DNA from: Deltaproteobacteria bacterium
GTDB taxonomy: Bacteria; Desulfobacterota_C; Deferrisomatia; Deferrisomatales; JACRMM01
Assembly (NCBI GenBank): GCA_016218905.1
Contig: JACRCS010000812.1
Coordinates: 1 to 27,650, forward strand
Direction of reading: 5' to 3'
Length of the DNA: 27,650 bases
Shown here: positions 1 to 11,060 of the stretch, piece after piece
Layout of the letters: every line of letters starts with the position of its first letter
Numbering within the stretch: the stretch's first letter is position 1
The notes under the pieces: model-generated
What the model saw: only the letters and a program-made list of their open reading frames with translations
The model's database searches: none
What the model was told of the DNA's origin: nothing
Position numbers and translations under genes: made by a program

Positions 1-468
1 CCACGAGAGGCCGAGCCGGTCGGCCTCCTCCTCGAGGACCCGAGCCCGCGTGACGCCCTTGATCGCGGAGCCGGGGAGGAACGGCACGCCGTAGAGCCGG
101 TGGAGCGTCACTCCGTTCTCGAGCGGGTGCTCATTGCCGAGCCCCACGGTCAAGCGCCAGGCGACCCTTCCCTCGAACACGGCGACGCAGTCATCGTTGC
201 CGTAGTGGGAGCGAAGATCGCGGACCAGGCTTTCGTGACGCTGCGTCAGACGCTCCTGGACTCCGTCGTACCCGCCCTCGTGGAGCCTCTCCGAGAGAGC
301 GACGACGTCCTTCCAGACCGCGCTCTTCTCGTCGCCCGAGTAGCCCCACTCGTCGCGGGCGTGGTGGACGTATATCTGGAAGCCGAGCCCGAAGTTCGAG
401 CACGCCGGCAGAGCCCGTTCGCCGCCGACTGCCTGGCGGAGGTCCTCAGGAAGCGGCAGCACCGGCAT
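1..468 (-). CDS. cmr6: Cmr6, type III-B RAMP subunit (partial, 3' end beyond window)
   Basis: This is the N-terminal 156 residues of Cmr6, a Cas7-like RAMP subunit that caps the crRNA 3' end of the Cmr complex. The gene runs off the left edge in an open frame. The diagnostic segment is [17 protein letters not shown] at residues 127-143, the glycine-rich loop with the Pro-Gly-Ser-x-Ile-Lys-Gly signature found in Cmr6 and Cmr4. The ATG at 468 is preceded by AAAGGAG about seven bases upstream and overlaps the end of cmr5 by 23 bases, so translation is probably coupled. It is the sixth gene of a cmr1-2-3-4-5-6 operon. Nothing looks broken in the visible part. Family assignment rests on this loop and on position in the operon; the C-terminus and whatever follows (perhaps the CRISPR array) cannot be seen. 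Confidence 0.9.
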   Translation of the reverse strand, partial: MPVLPLPEDLRQAVGGERALPACSNFGLGFQIYVHHARDEWGYSGDEKSAVWKDVVALSERLHEGGYDGVQERLTQRHESLVRDLRSHYGNDDCVAVFEGRVAWRLTVGLGNEHPLENGVTLHRLYGVPFLPGSAIKGVTRARVLEEEADRLGLSW

Positions 469-937
469 CGCCGTTCTCCTTTCCGGCCTTTTTCTCCTTC
501 TTCAAGCCGTCTGCGAAGAGCCGGAGGTACGACAGCACGGCGAGGGCCTCGGCCCTGGCGTGCCGGTAGCGTTCCTGGGATCCCTCTCTGACCCCGCGGA
601 GCACGTCGCCGGCGTCCACATAGGGACCGACGTAGAACTGCGCTCCCGGCTTCGCCCGAAGCCACGAGTCCAGGTCGTCGTACGCCAGACGGTGGGCCTG
701 CTTCTCGCTGGAAACGCTGTCGTCCGTCGAGTCGCTCTTGGCCTTGGCCCGAAGGAACGCCAGCGCTTGTCCCAGCCCGCTGCCGGCGATCACCGCGGGG
801 AGCTTCTTGACGAGGCTCGTGTACTTCTTTAGGACCTCCTCGCCCTTCTTCTCCGCCTCCTGCACGCGGAACCAAGCGTAGCCGGCGCGGAGTTGGTCGA
901 GCGTCTGAACAAGACCGGGTTCGTCATGGCCGGGCAT
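446..937 (-). CDS. cmr5: Cmr5, small subunit of the type III-B complex
   Basis: A 163-residue, charged and mostly helical protein, the size and character expected of Cmr5. Cmr5 forms the small-subunit filament (Cas11-like) that lies along the Cmr4 backbone and contacts the target RNA. The stretch [11 protein letters not shown] near the N-terminus and the helices rich in Lys, Glu and Ala fit the family, but sequence alone is a weak marker. Position between unmistakable cmr4 and cmr6 makes the call. The ATG at 937 follows AAGGAGGGG and begins one base after the cmr4 stop codon. Its own stop lies inside the start region of cmr6. The C-terminus is a Lys-rich then Ala-rich tail. No catalytic role is expected. 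Confidence 0.87.
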   Translation of the reverse strand: MPGHDEPGLVQTLDQLRAGYAWFRVQEAEKKGEEVLKKYTSLVKKLPAVIAGSGLGQALAFLRAKAKSDSTDDSVSSEKQAHRLAYDDLDSWLRAKPGAQFYVGPYVDAGDVLRGVREGSQERYRHARAEALAVLSYLRLFADGLKKEKKAGKENGDAGAAAS

Positions 938-938
938 G

Positions 939-1901
939 TCACCCCTCCTTCTTTTCGGGCGCCTTGGGCGCCTTGCGCCAGGCGACCCGCACGAGTCCGC
1001 GGCCGACCGTCTCATCCCCGCCGAGCTGAAGCAGCCCCGCCCCCCCGAGAATCTTCTCCGTGACGAACGGCAGGACCTCCGCGTCCGAGATCACTTCCTT
1101 GCCTGCCTTCCTCGGCTTGGCCGCCAGGGCGAGGCAGTAGAGCACCGTATCGGTCGGCAGCAGCTCCTCGGTCCAGAGCGCGCCGGTTTGGACGGTCCCC
1201 TTCGCCTGGTCGATGGCGATGCGGGTGACGATCTCGGTGGAGTAGACGGCGAAGTCCCGGAATGCGTCGTTCGAGACGATGGCGAGGTGGCTCGAGAGCC
1301 GCTGTCCGAGCGGGTCGGCCGGCAGGTACGGCAGGAGCGCCGCGGCCACGGCCTCGGCCGCCTTGCCGTCGTCGCCGCTCCTCGGCGTGAAGGCTGCGTC
1401 CTCGAGGACGACCTTCCCTTGGCCCGTCTTCAGCCGCGGGGTGCTCGTGAGCAGCACCTCGTCGGTCTCGGTCGGAAGCTGCCCCAGGAGGGTCTCGTCG
1501 AAGACGGCGCAGCCGGGTCCTTGCGGCGGCGTGTCGCGGGCGGCCCGGAGGTCGCGCAGGAAGCGCTCGAGGACGAGCTTGCACGTGACCCAGGCGAAGA
1601 CGCCCGCAAACGACCGCACGGGCATCAGGAGCAGCCGCGCGTCGGTGAGCGACAGGCAGCCGCCGTGCTCGTGGGCCCTCTCCTTCTCCGGTCCGAAGAC
1701 CGTGACGATGTCTGCGGACTCGCGCTTTCGCTGCGTCGCCCAGTCCCGGAGGGCGCCCTTGATCCCCGAGCCCTGGACGATGGGCAGGTTCGTGTGCTTC
1801 TCCCGCTGGATCGGCAAGTCGACCCAACTCACGCTGCCTCCTGCCCCGGCGTGGAGAGGCGTGTCGGTGTAGAAAGAGAGGATCTGCGCCTTCTGAAACA
1901 T
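939..1901 (-). CDS. cmr4: Cmr4, backbone RAMP subunit and target-RNA endonuclease
   Basis: A 320-residue Cas7-family protein. Cmr4 polymerises along the crRNA and cuts bound target RNA at six-nucleotide intervals. The N-terminal signature is intact: HAGAG at 18-22, VDLPIQREKHTNLP at 27-40 and QGSGIKGALR at 43-52. Asp28 in the VDLPIQRE motif corresponds to the catalytic aspartate known from Cmr4, so RNA slicing should be active. A glycine-rich GGDETVGRG element sits near residues 294-302, as usual for RAMPs. The ATG at 1901 is chosen because GAGGAGG lies just upstream and the family N-terminus starts here; longer open frame upstream overlaps cmr3 and has no family resemblance. It follows cmr3 by 32 bases and precedes cmr5 by one base. 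Confidence 0.96.
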   Translation of the reverse strand: MFQKAQILSFYTDTPLHAGAGGSVSWVDLPIQREKHTNLPIVQGSGIKGALRDWATQRKRESADIVTVFGPEKERAHEHGGCLSLTDARLLLMPVRSFAGVFAWVTCKLVLERFLRDLRAARDTPPQGPGCAVFDETLLGQLPTETDEVLLTSTPRLKTGQGKVVLEDAAFTPRSGDDGKAAEAVAAALLPYLPADPLGQRLSSHLAIVSNDAFRDFAVYSTEIVTRIAIDQAKGTVQTGALWTEELLPTDTVLYCLALAAKPRKAGKEVISDAEVLPFVTEKILGGAGLLQLGGDETVGRGLVRVAWRKAPKAPEKKEG

Positions 1902-1933
1902 CCGTGGGCCTCCTCTGAAAGTGATGGTTTCGC

Positions 1934-5940
<4,007 letters not shown>

Positions 5941-5953
5941 GGGCGGTATCCTC

Positions 5954-7294
5954 TCAAAGAACCCTGGTCCACTTTTGGTCAGCCAAATAGTTAGCGATTG
6001 CGCCAAACGGCGGATCAGGAGGATCTACTTCTCTGGGCGTACCGTTGGCAGGACTCGTGATCTGGAGAGTACCACCCCTGCCGAGAAGACTCTCTGTGGG
6101 TAGGAACAGTGCGAGCACGCAATAGAGCTGGTCTGTCGTCCTAAGAACCCGGAACAGGAGCGGAGAGGCCCGCCGGTCCTCGCGTCGATCTGCACCTTTC
6201 CTCCGCACGCGAACTGTTGCCAATTGCTGGGTCCGCTTGAACAGCGCCTGCAGGTCTGGCCGCGTGAGGGATCGACAGACCGCACTCGCGCGATCGATCC
6301 TGCTCTTGTTGTCCCGATCTCCCGCAATCTCGCCAGCCAGGGCAGCAGCGCCGTCCACGCCGGCATCGGTGAAGACGCGGCAGAGCTCCTCCGCCGCCCG
6401 CAGGCGCTCGATCGAAGGATAGAAGAACGTCATGGGCAGCCCGAAAGCCGCCCTTCGCACAGTCGCAGGAACTGGAGCCGGCGCCTTGCGGGGATCGATG
6501 AAATCCTTGAGCGCCTGGTAATCCGGGGCGCGCCACCGTCGGAACTCCGAAAGTGACAACCCGACTTGGCGCAGCGCTTCCCCCCAAGTTCCGAATGCCT
6601 GAGATCGGTACAGCCCTATCTGGCTCAGGCTGGTCCATTCCGGAATCAGCCGACTCGGCTCTACGCGGCCGATCTCGCGAGCAACGAACTCTCGGAAGAT
6701 GGCGAAAACGTCCCCCAGATTCTGCTGAATGAACTCCGGAACCATATCCGAGGAGGCGGAGGAGAACTTCAAGCTGCTCTCGGGCTCCTCGGAAGAAACG
6801 GCGATTCCGCCGAAGCCTCTTCTGGTCCGGCTTCCCAGCGCCCCCAGGGCCGACAGCATCCAAAACGTCGCCAGCACGACCGGCCGCAGGTGTTCATCTT
6901 GGTCGCGAAACTGAAAGGTTACCGTAAAGGTCGAGCTGGGCTTGATCGCCGCCCTCCGAAGGCGGCCGAAGGCATCAAAGAGCGCCTGGCACGACAGGTA
7001 GTTAAGCGCTTCGCCGTCGCCGCCAGGCAAGTGCTCCCCTGGCTTCCACTGTTCCTCAGGCGGCGGACTGATCCGTACGCGAAAGGGGGAACGGCTCTCC
7101 GTGTGGCCGAAGACCCGTTTCTCCAACGTATGCAGCGCGGACAGATTGCCCCCCACCACCAACCCTGTCATCGCCCGAAACCAGAACCGCATCGCGCCGC
7201 GGATCGACGGCGGGCGGAGCTCGGCGACGGCGGGGTCTGCGCCGCTCAGGAACATGGGCGTGACGACTTCGCATTCGAACCGGACGCTCTTCAC
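5954..7294 (-). CDS. cmr1: Cmr1, RAMP subunit at the crRNA 3' end
   Basis: A 446-residue RAMP protein, first gene of the Cmr operon. Cmr1 caps the 3' end of the crRNA filament and helps capture target RNA. The N-terminus VTPMFLSGAD (11-20) followed by PPSIRGAMRFWFRA (28-41) is diagnostic for Cmr1, and ALGALGSRTRRGFGGI (149-164) is its conserved glycine/arginine-rich loop. Start is GTG at 7294 behind GGGGAGGGGAAGCC; the homology begins at this residue. The stop lies 14 bases before the cas10 start. Upstream is a long structured region with a promoter and terminator-like hairpin, so expression may be attenuated. Length is in the normal range for Cmr1. Confidence 0.95.
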   Translation of the reverse strand: MKSVRFECEVVTPMFLSGADPAVAELRPPSIRGAMRFWFRAMTGLVVGGNLSALHTLEKRVFGHTESRSPFRVRISPPPEEQWKPGEHLPGGDGEALNYLSCQALFDAFGRLRRAAIKPSSTFTVTFQFRDQDEHLRPVVLATFWMLSALGALGSRTRRGFGGIAVSSEEPESSLKFSSASSDMVPEFIQQNLGDVFAIFREFVAREIGRVEPSRLIPEWTSLSQIGLYRSQAFGTWGEALRQVGLSLSEFRRWRAPDYQALKDFIDPRKAPAPVPATVRRAAFGLPMTFFYPSIERLRAAEELCRVFTDAGVDGAAALAGEIAGDRDNKSRIDRASAVCRSLTRPDLQALFKRTQQLATVRVRRKGADRREDRRASPLLFRVLRTTDQLYCVLALFLPTESLLGRGGTLQITSPANGTPREVDPPDPPFGAIANYLADQKWTRVL

Positions 7295-7380
7295 GGCTTC
7301 CCCTCCCCGACTCGTTCAACTCACTTTAACAGACGCCGGTGCGACGCTTTCTCGTGCAGCCCCACGTCTCTGATGACCCG

Positions 7381-7440
7381 AGCGGAATCGACGGCCGAAG
7401 GCCGACCCCAAGCGGAACCGATCGCGGCCTGGAGGCCGCT
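7381..7440 (-). repeat. Two tandem 30-bp hairpin units in the cmr leader
   Basis: AGCGGAATCGA at 7381-7391 and AGCGGAACCGA at 7411-7421 are near-identical and exactly 30 bases apart. Each is followed by a small hairpin: CGGCC/GGCCG (7392-7404, three-base loop) and GCGGCC/GGCCGC (7424-7439, four-base loop). The pairing regions differ in sequence but keep the fold, which hints at RNA structure. Only two units exist and there is no spacer variation, so this is not a CRISPR array. Confidence 0.5.
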
Positions 7441-7471
7441 CCCACCGGGGAAAGGCACTTGCCCAGGGTCC

Positions 7472-7519
7472 AAAATGCAAAGGGCCACCGTGCCGGTATG
7501 AACCGGCCTCGGTGGCCCT
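7472..7519 (-). terminator. Hairpin with T-rich tail (attenuator or sRNA terminator)
   Basis: AGGGCCACCG (7481-7490) pairs perfectly with CGGTGGCCCT (7510-7519); inside this, CCGG (7493-7496) pairs with CCGG (7503-7506) around a six-base loop. Read on the minus strand the hairpin is followed by TTTGCATTTT, an imperfect U tract. The structure lies between the predicted promoter and cmr1, so it could end a transcript of about 125 nt or act as a conditional attenuator. On the plus strand no T tract follows, so it should act on minus-strand transcripts. Confidence 0.6.
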
Positions 7520-7604
7520 CGCCGATCCAAAAAAGCGGATCGCATCGCTGCCCGGGTGCCCCGCGAACGCTCGTCTCATGCAGCCTCCCCGCGAGCTGGG
7601 GAGC

Positions 7605-7633
7605 CTTATACGACGCGTGCCCCGGGAGGTCAA
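7605..7633 (-). promoter_or_regulatory. Sigma70-like promoter reading toward cmr1
   Basis: On the minus strand TTGACC (7633-7628) and TATAAG (7610-7605) are separated by exactly 17 bases, close to the sigma70 consensus and the best promoter match noted in the window. Transcription should start near 7598. Two copies of GGTCGGCG (7641-7648 and 7662-7669) lie just upstream of the -35 element, 21 bases apart, a possible activator site. The promoter is 311 bases from the cmr1 start codon. Confidence 0.65.
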
Positions 7634-7787
7634 TGGCAGCGGTCGGCGCTTACCGAAAAATGGTCGGCGACGTGTTTCGGCTGCACGGAATGCCGACGGC
7701 CCACCGTCTTCGCCAGCGTGAGGCCGTTGCCGCGCGACCGGAGAAGAGTGGAGGCCCGTGGTCTGTCGTCAACCGGATGGAGGTTTC

Positions 7788-8675
7788 ATGCGTCGCGTCG
7801 TGATCCGAAAACCGGACCTGGACACCGTGGTGGCGGCTTTCGTGCTGGGTGTAGAGCCCGGCGACGAGCTCGTGGTCGTCCCCTGCCGGGCGGGCCCCGA
7901 AGACCTCGCCGACCCGGGGGTCCTCTGCCTCGAGTGCGGAGGGAGCGGCGACGTCGGGCGTTCGAATTTCGACCACCACGACCTCGGCCGCGACGACCCT
8001 CCCGCGTGCGTCCAGGCCTACGCGTCCCGAGCGCCGGCGGACCCGGGCGCCGCCGAGCTCGTCACTTACACCGCCGCGGTCGACCTGGCCGGGCCGCTGG
8101 ACAGGAAGACCGCGTGGCCCTCGCTCTCGCAGCTCTTCTCGGGCCTGCGTATGGTCCCTCGAGAGCCCCCTTTCGCCTTCTGGGCCGGGCTTCGGCTGGT
8201 GGGTGAGGTGCACCGGAGGGGACTGAGTCCGTACGGGCCCCTGCCCGTCGCGGGCGAGTGGACGTCCTACATCGAGGCGAAGAAGGCAGAACGGGCGCGC
8301 CTGACGAAGGCCATGGTCCGTGCGCTCTTCTTCCACACAGAGTCCGGGCGCCGGTCAGGCTTCGTGGAGACGGACGGGATCGGGGGGCACGGCGCCCTTC
8401 GCAGGGCGGGTTGCGAGCTGTGCGTCGTGGCAACACCGGCGCGGGAGGACGGTACGCGGCTCTACACCATCTCCGCCTCCCAGTTGAGGATCTCGGCGCT
8501 CCTCCCGGCGTTGAGCGCCCTGGAACCCGGCTGGGGAGGTCCTTCTCACGGCACGATCCTCGGTTCGCCGCCCGCGGGGAGCCGACTCGCCCCCGATGCG
8601 GTCATCGGAGTGGTCAAGGCGGAGGGAGGAAGGAAGAAAAATTTCGCCGAGCGGCACGATTCGGGACGGTTCTGA
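7788..8675 (+). CDS. DHH-family phosphoesterase
   Basis: A 295-residue DHH-superfamily metal-dependent phosphoesterase; the superfamily includes RecJ, NrnA and GdpP-type enzymes that cut nanoRNA, pApA or c-di-AMP. Visible motifs are PDLD (9-12) as motif I, Glu49 where motif II usually has Asp, SNFDHHD (59-65) as the DHH motif and VD (98-99) as motif IV. A C-terminal GWGGPSHGTILGSP (248-261) resembles the glycine-rich DHHA1 substrate-binding motif, though not the canonical GGHxxAAG. No membrane segment or signal. The ATG at 7788 has GGAGG five bases upstream; a GTG at 7758 in frame has none. It is the first gene of a seven-gene operon and lies next to, but divergent from, the Cmr operon. Substrate unknown: cOA, its linear products, or another oligonucleotide are inferences. 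Confidence 0.8.
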   Translation: MRRVVIRKPDLDTVVAAFVLGVEPGDELVVVPCRAGPEDLADPGVLCLECGGSGDVGRSNFDHHDLGRDDPPACVQAYASRAPADPGAAELVTYTAAVDLAGPLDRKTAWPSLSQLFSGLRMVPREPPFAFWAGLRLVGEVHRRGLSPYGPLPVAGEWTSYIEAKKAERARLTKAMVRALFFHTESGRRSGFVETDGIGGHGALRRAGCELCVVATPAREDGTRLYTISASQLRISALLPALSALEPGWGGPSHGTILGSPPAGSRLAPDAVIGVVKAEGGRKKNFAERHDSGRF

Positions 8676-8733
8676 CGTCTTCCTGATCGAGCACGCGCCG
8701 GGCGGTTCGGCGAACTCACAGAGGAGACAATCC

Positions 8734-8970
8734 ATGGCCAGCTTCGAGGTCCGAGTCGTCAGCCAGAAGCAAGAGCCCGTCAAGGGGGCCAAGGTCGCCC
8801 TCGCGTTCACGAGCCTCTTCCGCGGCGTGACGGGGAGCCAATACACCGGGTTGAACGGCGTAGCGCGCTTTTCGGGTTATGAGCCCGGCCTGGTCAAGGT
8901 CTTCGTCAACGGCTCCAGCCGCGGCATCTACACGTACCGGGATGGGGGCCAGATCACAGTTCCGCTCTGA
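8734..8970 (+). CDS. Small cytosolic beta-sandwich (carboxypeptidase-regulatory/transthyretin-like) protein
   Basis: A 78-residue protein with an alternating beta pattern: FEVRVVS, PVKGAKVAL (15-23), QYTGLNGVARF (36-46), LVKVFVNG (53-60), QITVPL at the end. The P-V-x-G-A-x-V start and the T-x-x-N/D-G-x-A-x-F turn are the hallmarks of the carboxypeptidase-regulatory/CNA-B-like seven-strand sandwich. Unlike most such domains it has no signal peptide, so it should stay in the cytosol. ATG at 8734 follows GAGGAGACAATCC. It sits 58 bases after the DHH gene and 73 before the membrane protein, in operon order. It may be an adaptor or a substrate of the downstream radical SAM enzyme; there is no direct evidence for either. 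Fold assignment is by eye. Confidence 0.72.
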   Translation: MASFEVRVVSQKQEPVKGAKVALAFTSLFRGVTGSQYTGLNGVARFSGYEPGLVKVFVNGSSRGIYTYRDGGQITVPL

Positions 8971-9043
8971 GGGGCTCGGGTCTTTCTCCGCATCGGAACA
9001 ACGCCGGCAAACGATCATCGCCTGAAGCACAGGAGGGGAGCAA

Positions 9044-10033
9044 ATGGTCTCGATGCTGTTTCGGAACCTCGCGGCGATGGTTTGTTGGTTTGTGTTCCTC
9101 CTCGGGGCCGCAGCCGTAAACGTGTGGGTGGCGCTGGAGAACTACCTGTCGTCCAGGACGGCCCTCGAGCTCCTCCGGTGGGACGACATGCCCCTTTCGG
9201 TCGATCCCCTGCTGGGACCTTACATCGGGATCTTCTTTCCCCAGCTCACCCTTCACGTCACCACTGCGATGAGTCTCGCCCTGGCGCTCTCCGTCGGCTT
9301 CTTCTTCATCATGCACGAGCTCTTCAAGCTTTATGCGCTCGCCCGGCAATTCGACCTGCACCGGTCCGCCGGCAATGCCGCCGAGGCGCGCGCCCTCGCC
9401 TGGGAGATGGGGCTGGACGCCCTCGTCTTGGCGCTCATCGCCGCAGTGCTGTGCTTCTGGGCGCTGCCGCTCAACACGGAGCTCATCAAGTACCGGAGCG
9501 TGGTGTCCGGGGCCCTGGGCATCACCGACCCGGCCGTCGCAGCGGTTCAGGCGCCGGATTGGGAAACCGTTCGCGCCCGTTATGGGAACCTGTTTTCGGT
9601 CCAGATCGCTGCCCTCGCGCCCTGGGGCGTCATGGCGATCACAGCGGTCGCGTGCCTCGCCCTGGAAGTGGCCTACGTCAAATTCTCCAACCGATTCCAG
9701 CGCCTCTGCTTCTGCATCGAGAACCTCTGGAAGGAGGAAAACGCGGCGGAGCAGCCGTTCCGTGCAGACCGTGAGGCCGACGAGCCGCTGCACGAAGCGG
9801 ACGCGGCAGGCAGGTTCGACCGCGACGGAAGGCCCTTTCCAACAGCCGCGGAACCGGCCGACCTACAGGAGCCGGAGTGCACCGCACCTTCCGCGGCGGC
9901 AGAGAAAGGCGCTCCTGAGGTGATCGGCGCCGAACCCGGGGAGGGGAAAGAGGAGGACTCCATCGTCGAACCCGCCACGGGGAGACGTTGGTCCCGCCGG
10001 CTCTGGGAGCTCCTGCACCCCGAACGGGCCTAG
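9044..10033 (+). CDS. Four-helix membrane protein with acidic cytoplasmic tail
   Basis: A 329-residue integral membrane protein I do not recognise. Hydrophobic segments lie at about 10-31, 70-90, 121-141 and 190-211. Charge distribution (Arg, Lys and His after helix 2; NRFQR after helix 4) suggests both termini are cytoplasmic. After residue 230 comes a tail of about 100 residues rich in Glu, Asp, Ala and Pro, probably disordered, with a basic tryptophan-containing stretch (RRWSRRLWELL) close to the end. ATG at 9044 follows AGGAGGGGAG. The neighbours are a membrane-anchored vWA protein 36 bases downstream and an AAA ATPase, so it may be the membrane platform of this system. The acidic tail could dock the arginine-rich tail of the vWA protein. 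No enzymatic motif is visible. Confidence 0.8.
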   Translation: MVSMLFRNLAAMVCWFVFLLGAAAVNVWVALENYLSSRTALELLRWDDMPLSVDPLLGPYIGIFFPQLTLHVTTAMSLALALSVGFFFIMHELFKLYALARQFDLHRSAGNAAEARALAWEMGLDALVLALIAAVLCFWALPLNTELIKYRSVVSGALGITDPAVAAVQAPDWETVRARYGNLFSVQIAALAPWGVMAITAVACLALEVAYVKFSNRFQRLCFCIENLWKEENAAEQPFRADREADEPLHEADAAGRFDRDGRPFPTAAEPADLQEPECTAPSAAAEKGAPEVIGAEPGEGKEEDSIVEPATGRRWSRRLWELLHPERA

Positions 10034-10069
10034 AACCACGACGCTGCCATCGTCCAAGAGGAGGTTCCG

Positions 10070-11029
10070 ATGAACGCCATCCGCCGCACGCTTCTCCCAA
10101 TCGCCGCCGGGCTTCTTCTACTGGCACCGATCATCTCGGCGGCCGGCGGGACGCCCGGGACCAGCACGGCGCTCCAGGCGGCGATCATTATCGATGCGAG
10201 CGGCAGTTATCGCTCACGGCTGAGGGAGGCCATCGCTCAGGTCATCGCGCTCCTGGAGCAATTGGCGTCGACGGAAGTGAAGCGCTGGGAGAAGGGGCGT
10301 GACCGGGTGAGCATCGTGAGCCTCGACGCCGTTCCCGAAGTGCTCTTCGAGGGAGACCTCGAGGCCTTGAAGGCCGTAGATGCCGGTTCATGGAGCGACC
10401 GTTTCGCCTCTCGGGCCGACTACGCCGGCTGCACGGACGTGAGCGCGGCCTTCAGGGTCGCCGCCGGCCGGCTCGACGGCGACGCTCAGGCCGTGGCGAA
10501 GTACTTGTTCGTGTTCAGTGACCTGGTGGATGAGCCGCCCACGACCGCTGTCGACGTCTGCCGCGAACCGCAGCGCCCTTCTCCACCACCGGCAGGCTTT
10601 CCCTGGGAGCTCCTCGAGGACGTGTCCGTCTCGGTCATGTGGCTGCCCAAGGACCAGAAACTCTCCTGGCACCGCGCCATCAACGAGAGGGGCCTCGGGG
10701 AGAGCTTCCGGCTTTACACGGACTCCGAGTCGTCCTCCCCGGCCGGGGTCGCCTTGGCTGCGAAACGCCGGAAGGTGGACTGGACGGACTCCCAGCGTGA
10801 GGTTGCGCGGCAATCGGTCAAGAGCGGCGCGCGCCATGCACTCGGGTGGGCGGCAACAGCGGCAGCGGGGCTCTTCGGGATCTGCGTGCTCGGGATCGGG
10901 CTCCTGCTCGCCCTGTCGAAGCTCCGACGCCGGCGCTCGCGCCGTGCCCGGCCAGCAGCTACTGCCGTCGCCCGGCCAAGGCCGGCGCTCCGGCCCGGAC
11001 CCAGGCCTACACCTCCTGAAGCGCACTGA
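10070..11029 (+). CDS. Membrane-anchored extracytoplasmic vWA-domain protein
   Basis: A 319-residue protein with an N-terminal signal segment (Arg5-Arg6, hydrophobic 7-24), a von Willebrand factor A domain and one C-terminal membrane helix (about 257-283) followed by an arginine- and proline-rich tail. The metal site (MIDAS) is complete: DASGS at 42-46, Thr122 in GCTDVS and Asp151 in FSDLVDE. The topology predicts the vWA domain outside the cytoplasm and the basic tail inside. vWA domains paired with AAA ATPases often act as substrate adaptors or insertion chaperones (MoxR/vWA, RavA-ViaA, Mg-chelatase), but those are normally on the same side of the membrane. ATG at 10070 follows AAGAGGAGG. 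The gene sits between the membrane protein and the AAA ATPase with gaps of 36 and 31 bases. Confidence 0.87.
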   Translation: MNAIRRTLLPIAAGLLLLAPIISAAGGTPGTSTALQAAIIIDASGSYRSRLREAIAQVIALLEQLASTEVKRWEKGRDRVSIVSLDAVPEVLFEGDLEALKAVDAGSWSDRFASRADYAGCTDVSAAFRVAAGRLDGDAQAVAKYLFVFSDLVDEPPTTAVDVCREPQRPSPPPAGFPWELLEDVSVSVMWLPKDQKLSWHRAINERGLGESFRLYTDSESSSPAGVALAAKRRKVDWTDSQREVARQSVKSGARHALGWAATAAAGLFGICVLGIGLLLALSKLRRRRSRRARPAATAVARPRPALRPGPRPTPPEAH

Positions 11030-11060
11030 TGCTCGCCCGACCCATGAAGGAGGACGCGCG

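Larger units (their letters stand above)
7295..7787. other. Divergent control region between cmr1 and the DHH operon
   Basis: A 493-base gap between two divergent operons. No convincing protein gene was found in it. It holds, on the minus strand, a sigma70-type promoter, a short hairpin at the predicted transcript start (7585-7603), a long hairpin with T-rich tail (7472-7519) and two tandem small hairpins (7381-7439). The long arm CGCTGCC at 7546-7552 can also pair with GGCAGCG at 7635-7641. No clear promoter for the plus-strand DHH operon was recognised here. Confidence 0.7.

Noticed and set aside
5941..6006. Longer cas10 start at 6006
   Set aside because: It would overlap cmr1 by 53 bases and adds residues unlike the Cmr2 N-terminus, which starts at the ATG at 5940.
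7381..7440. Possible CRISPR repeats next to the Cmr operon
   Set aside because: Only two units, no identical full-length repeat and no unique spacers.
7441..7530. Possible cyclic-di-GMP (GEMM) riboswitch, prompted by a GCAAAG sequence before a hairpin
   Set aside because: The other conserved elements and the paired helices of that class are missing.
7316..7579. Minus-strand 87-codon open frame in the cmr leader, with GGGGAGG before its ATG and ending 21 bases before cmr1
   Set aside because: It runs straight through the terminator-like hairpin and both small hairpins, is very Arg-rich and resembles no family. A leader peptide starting at 7579 cannot be excluded.
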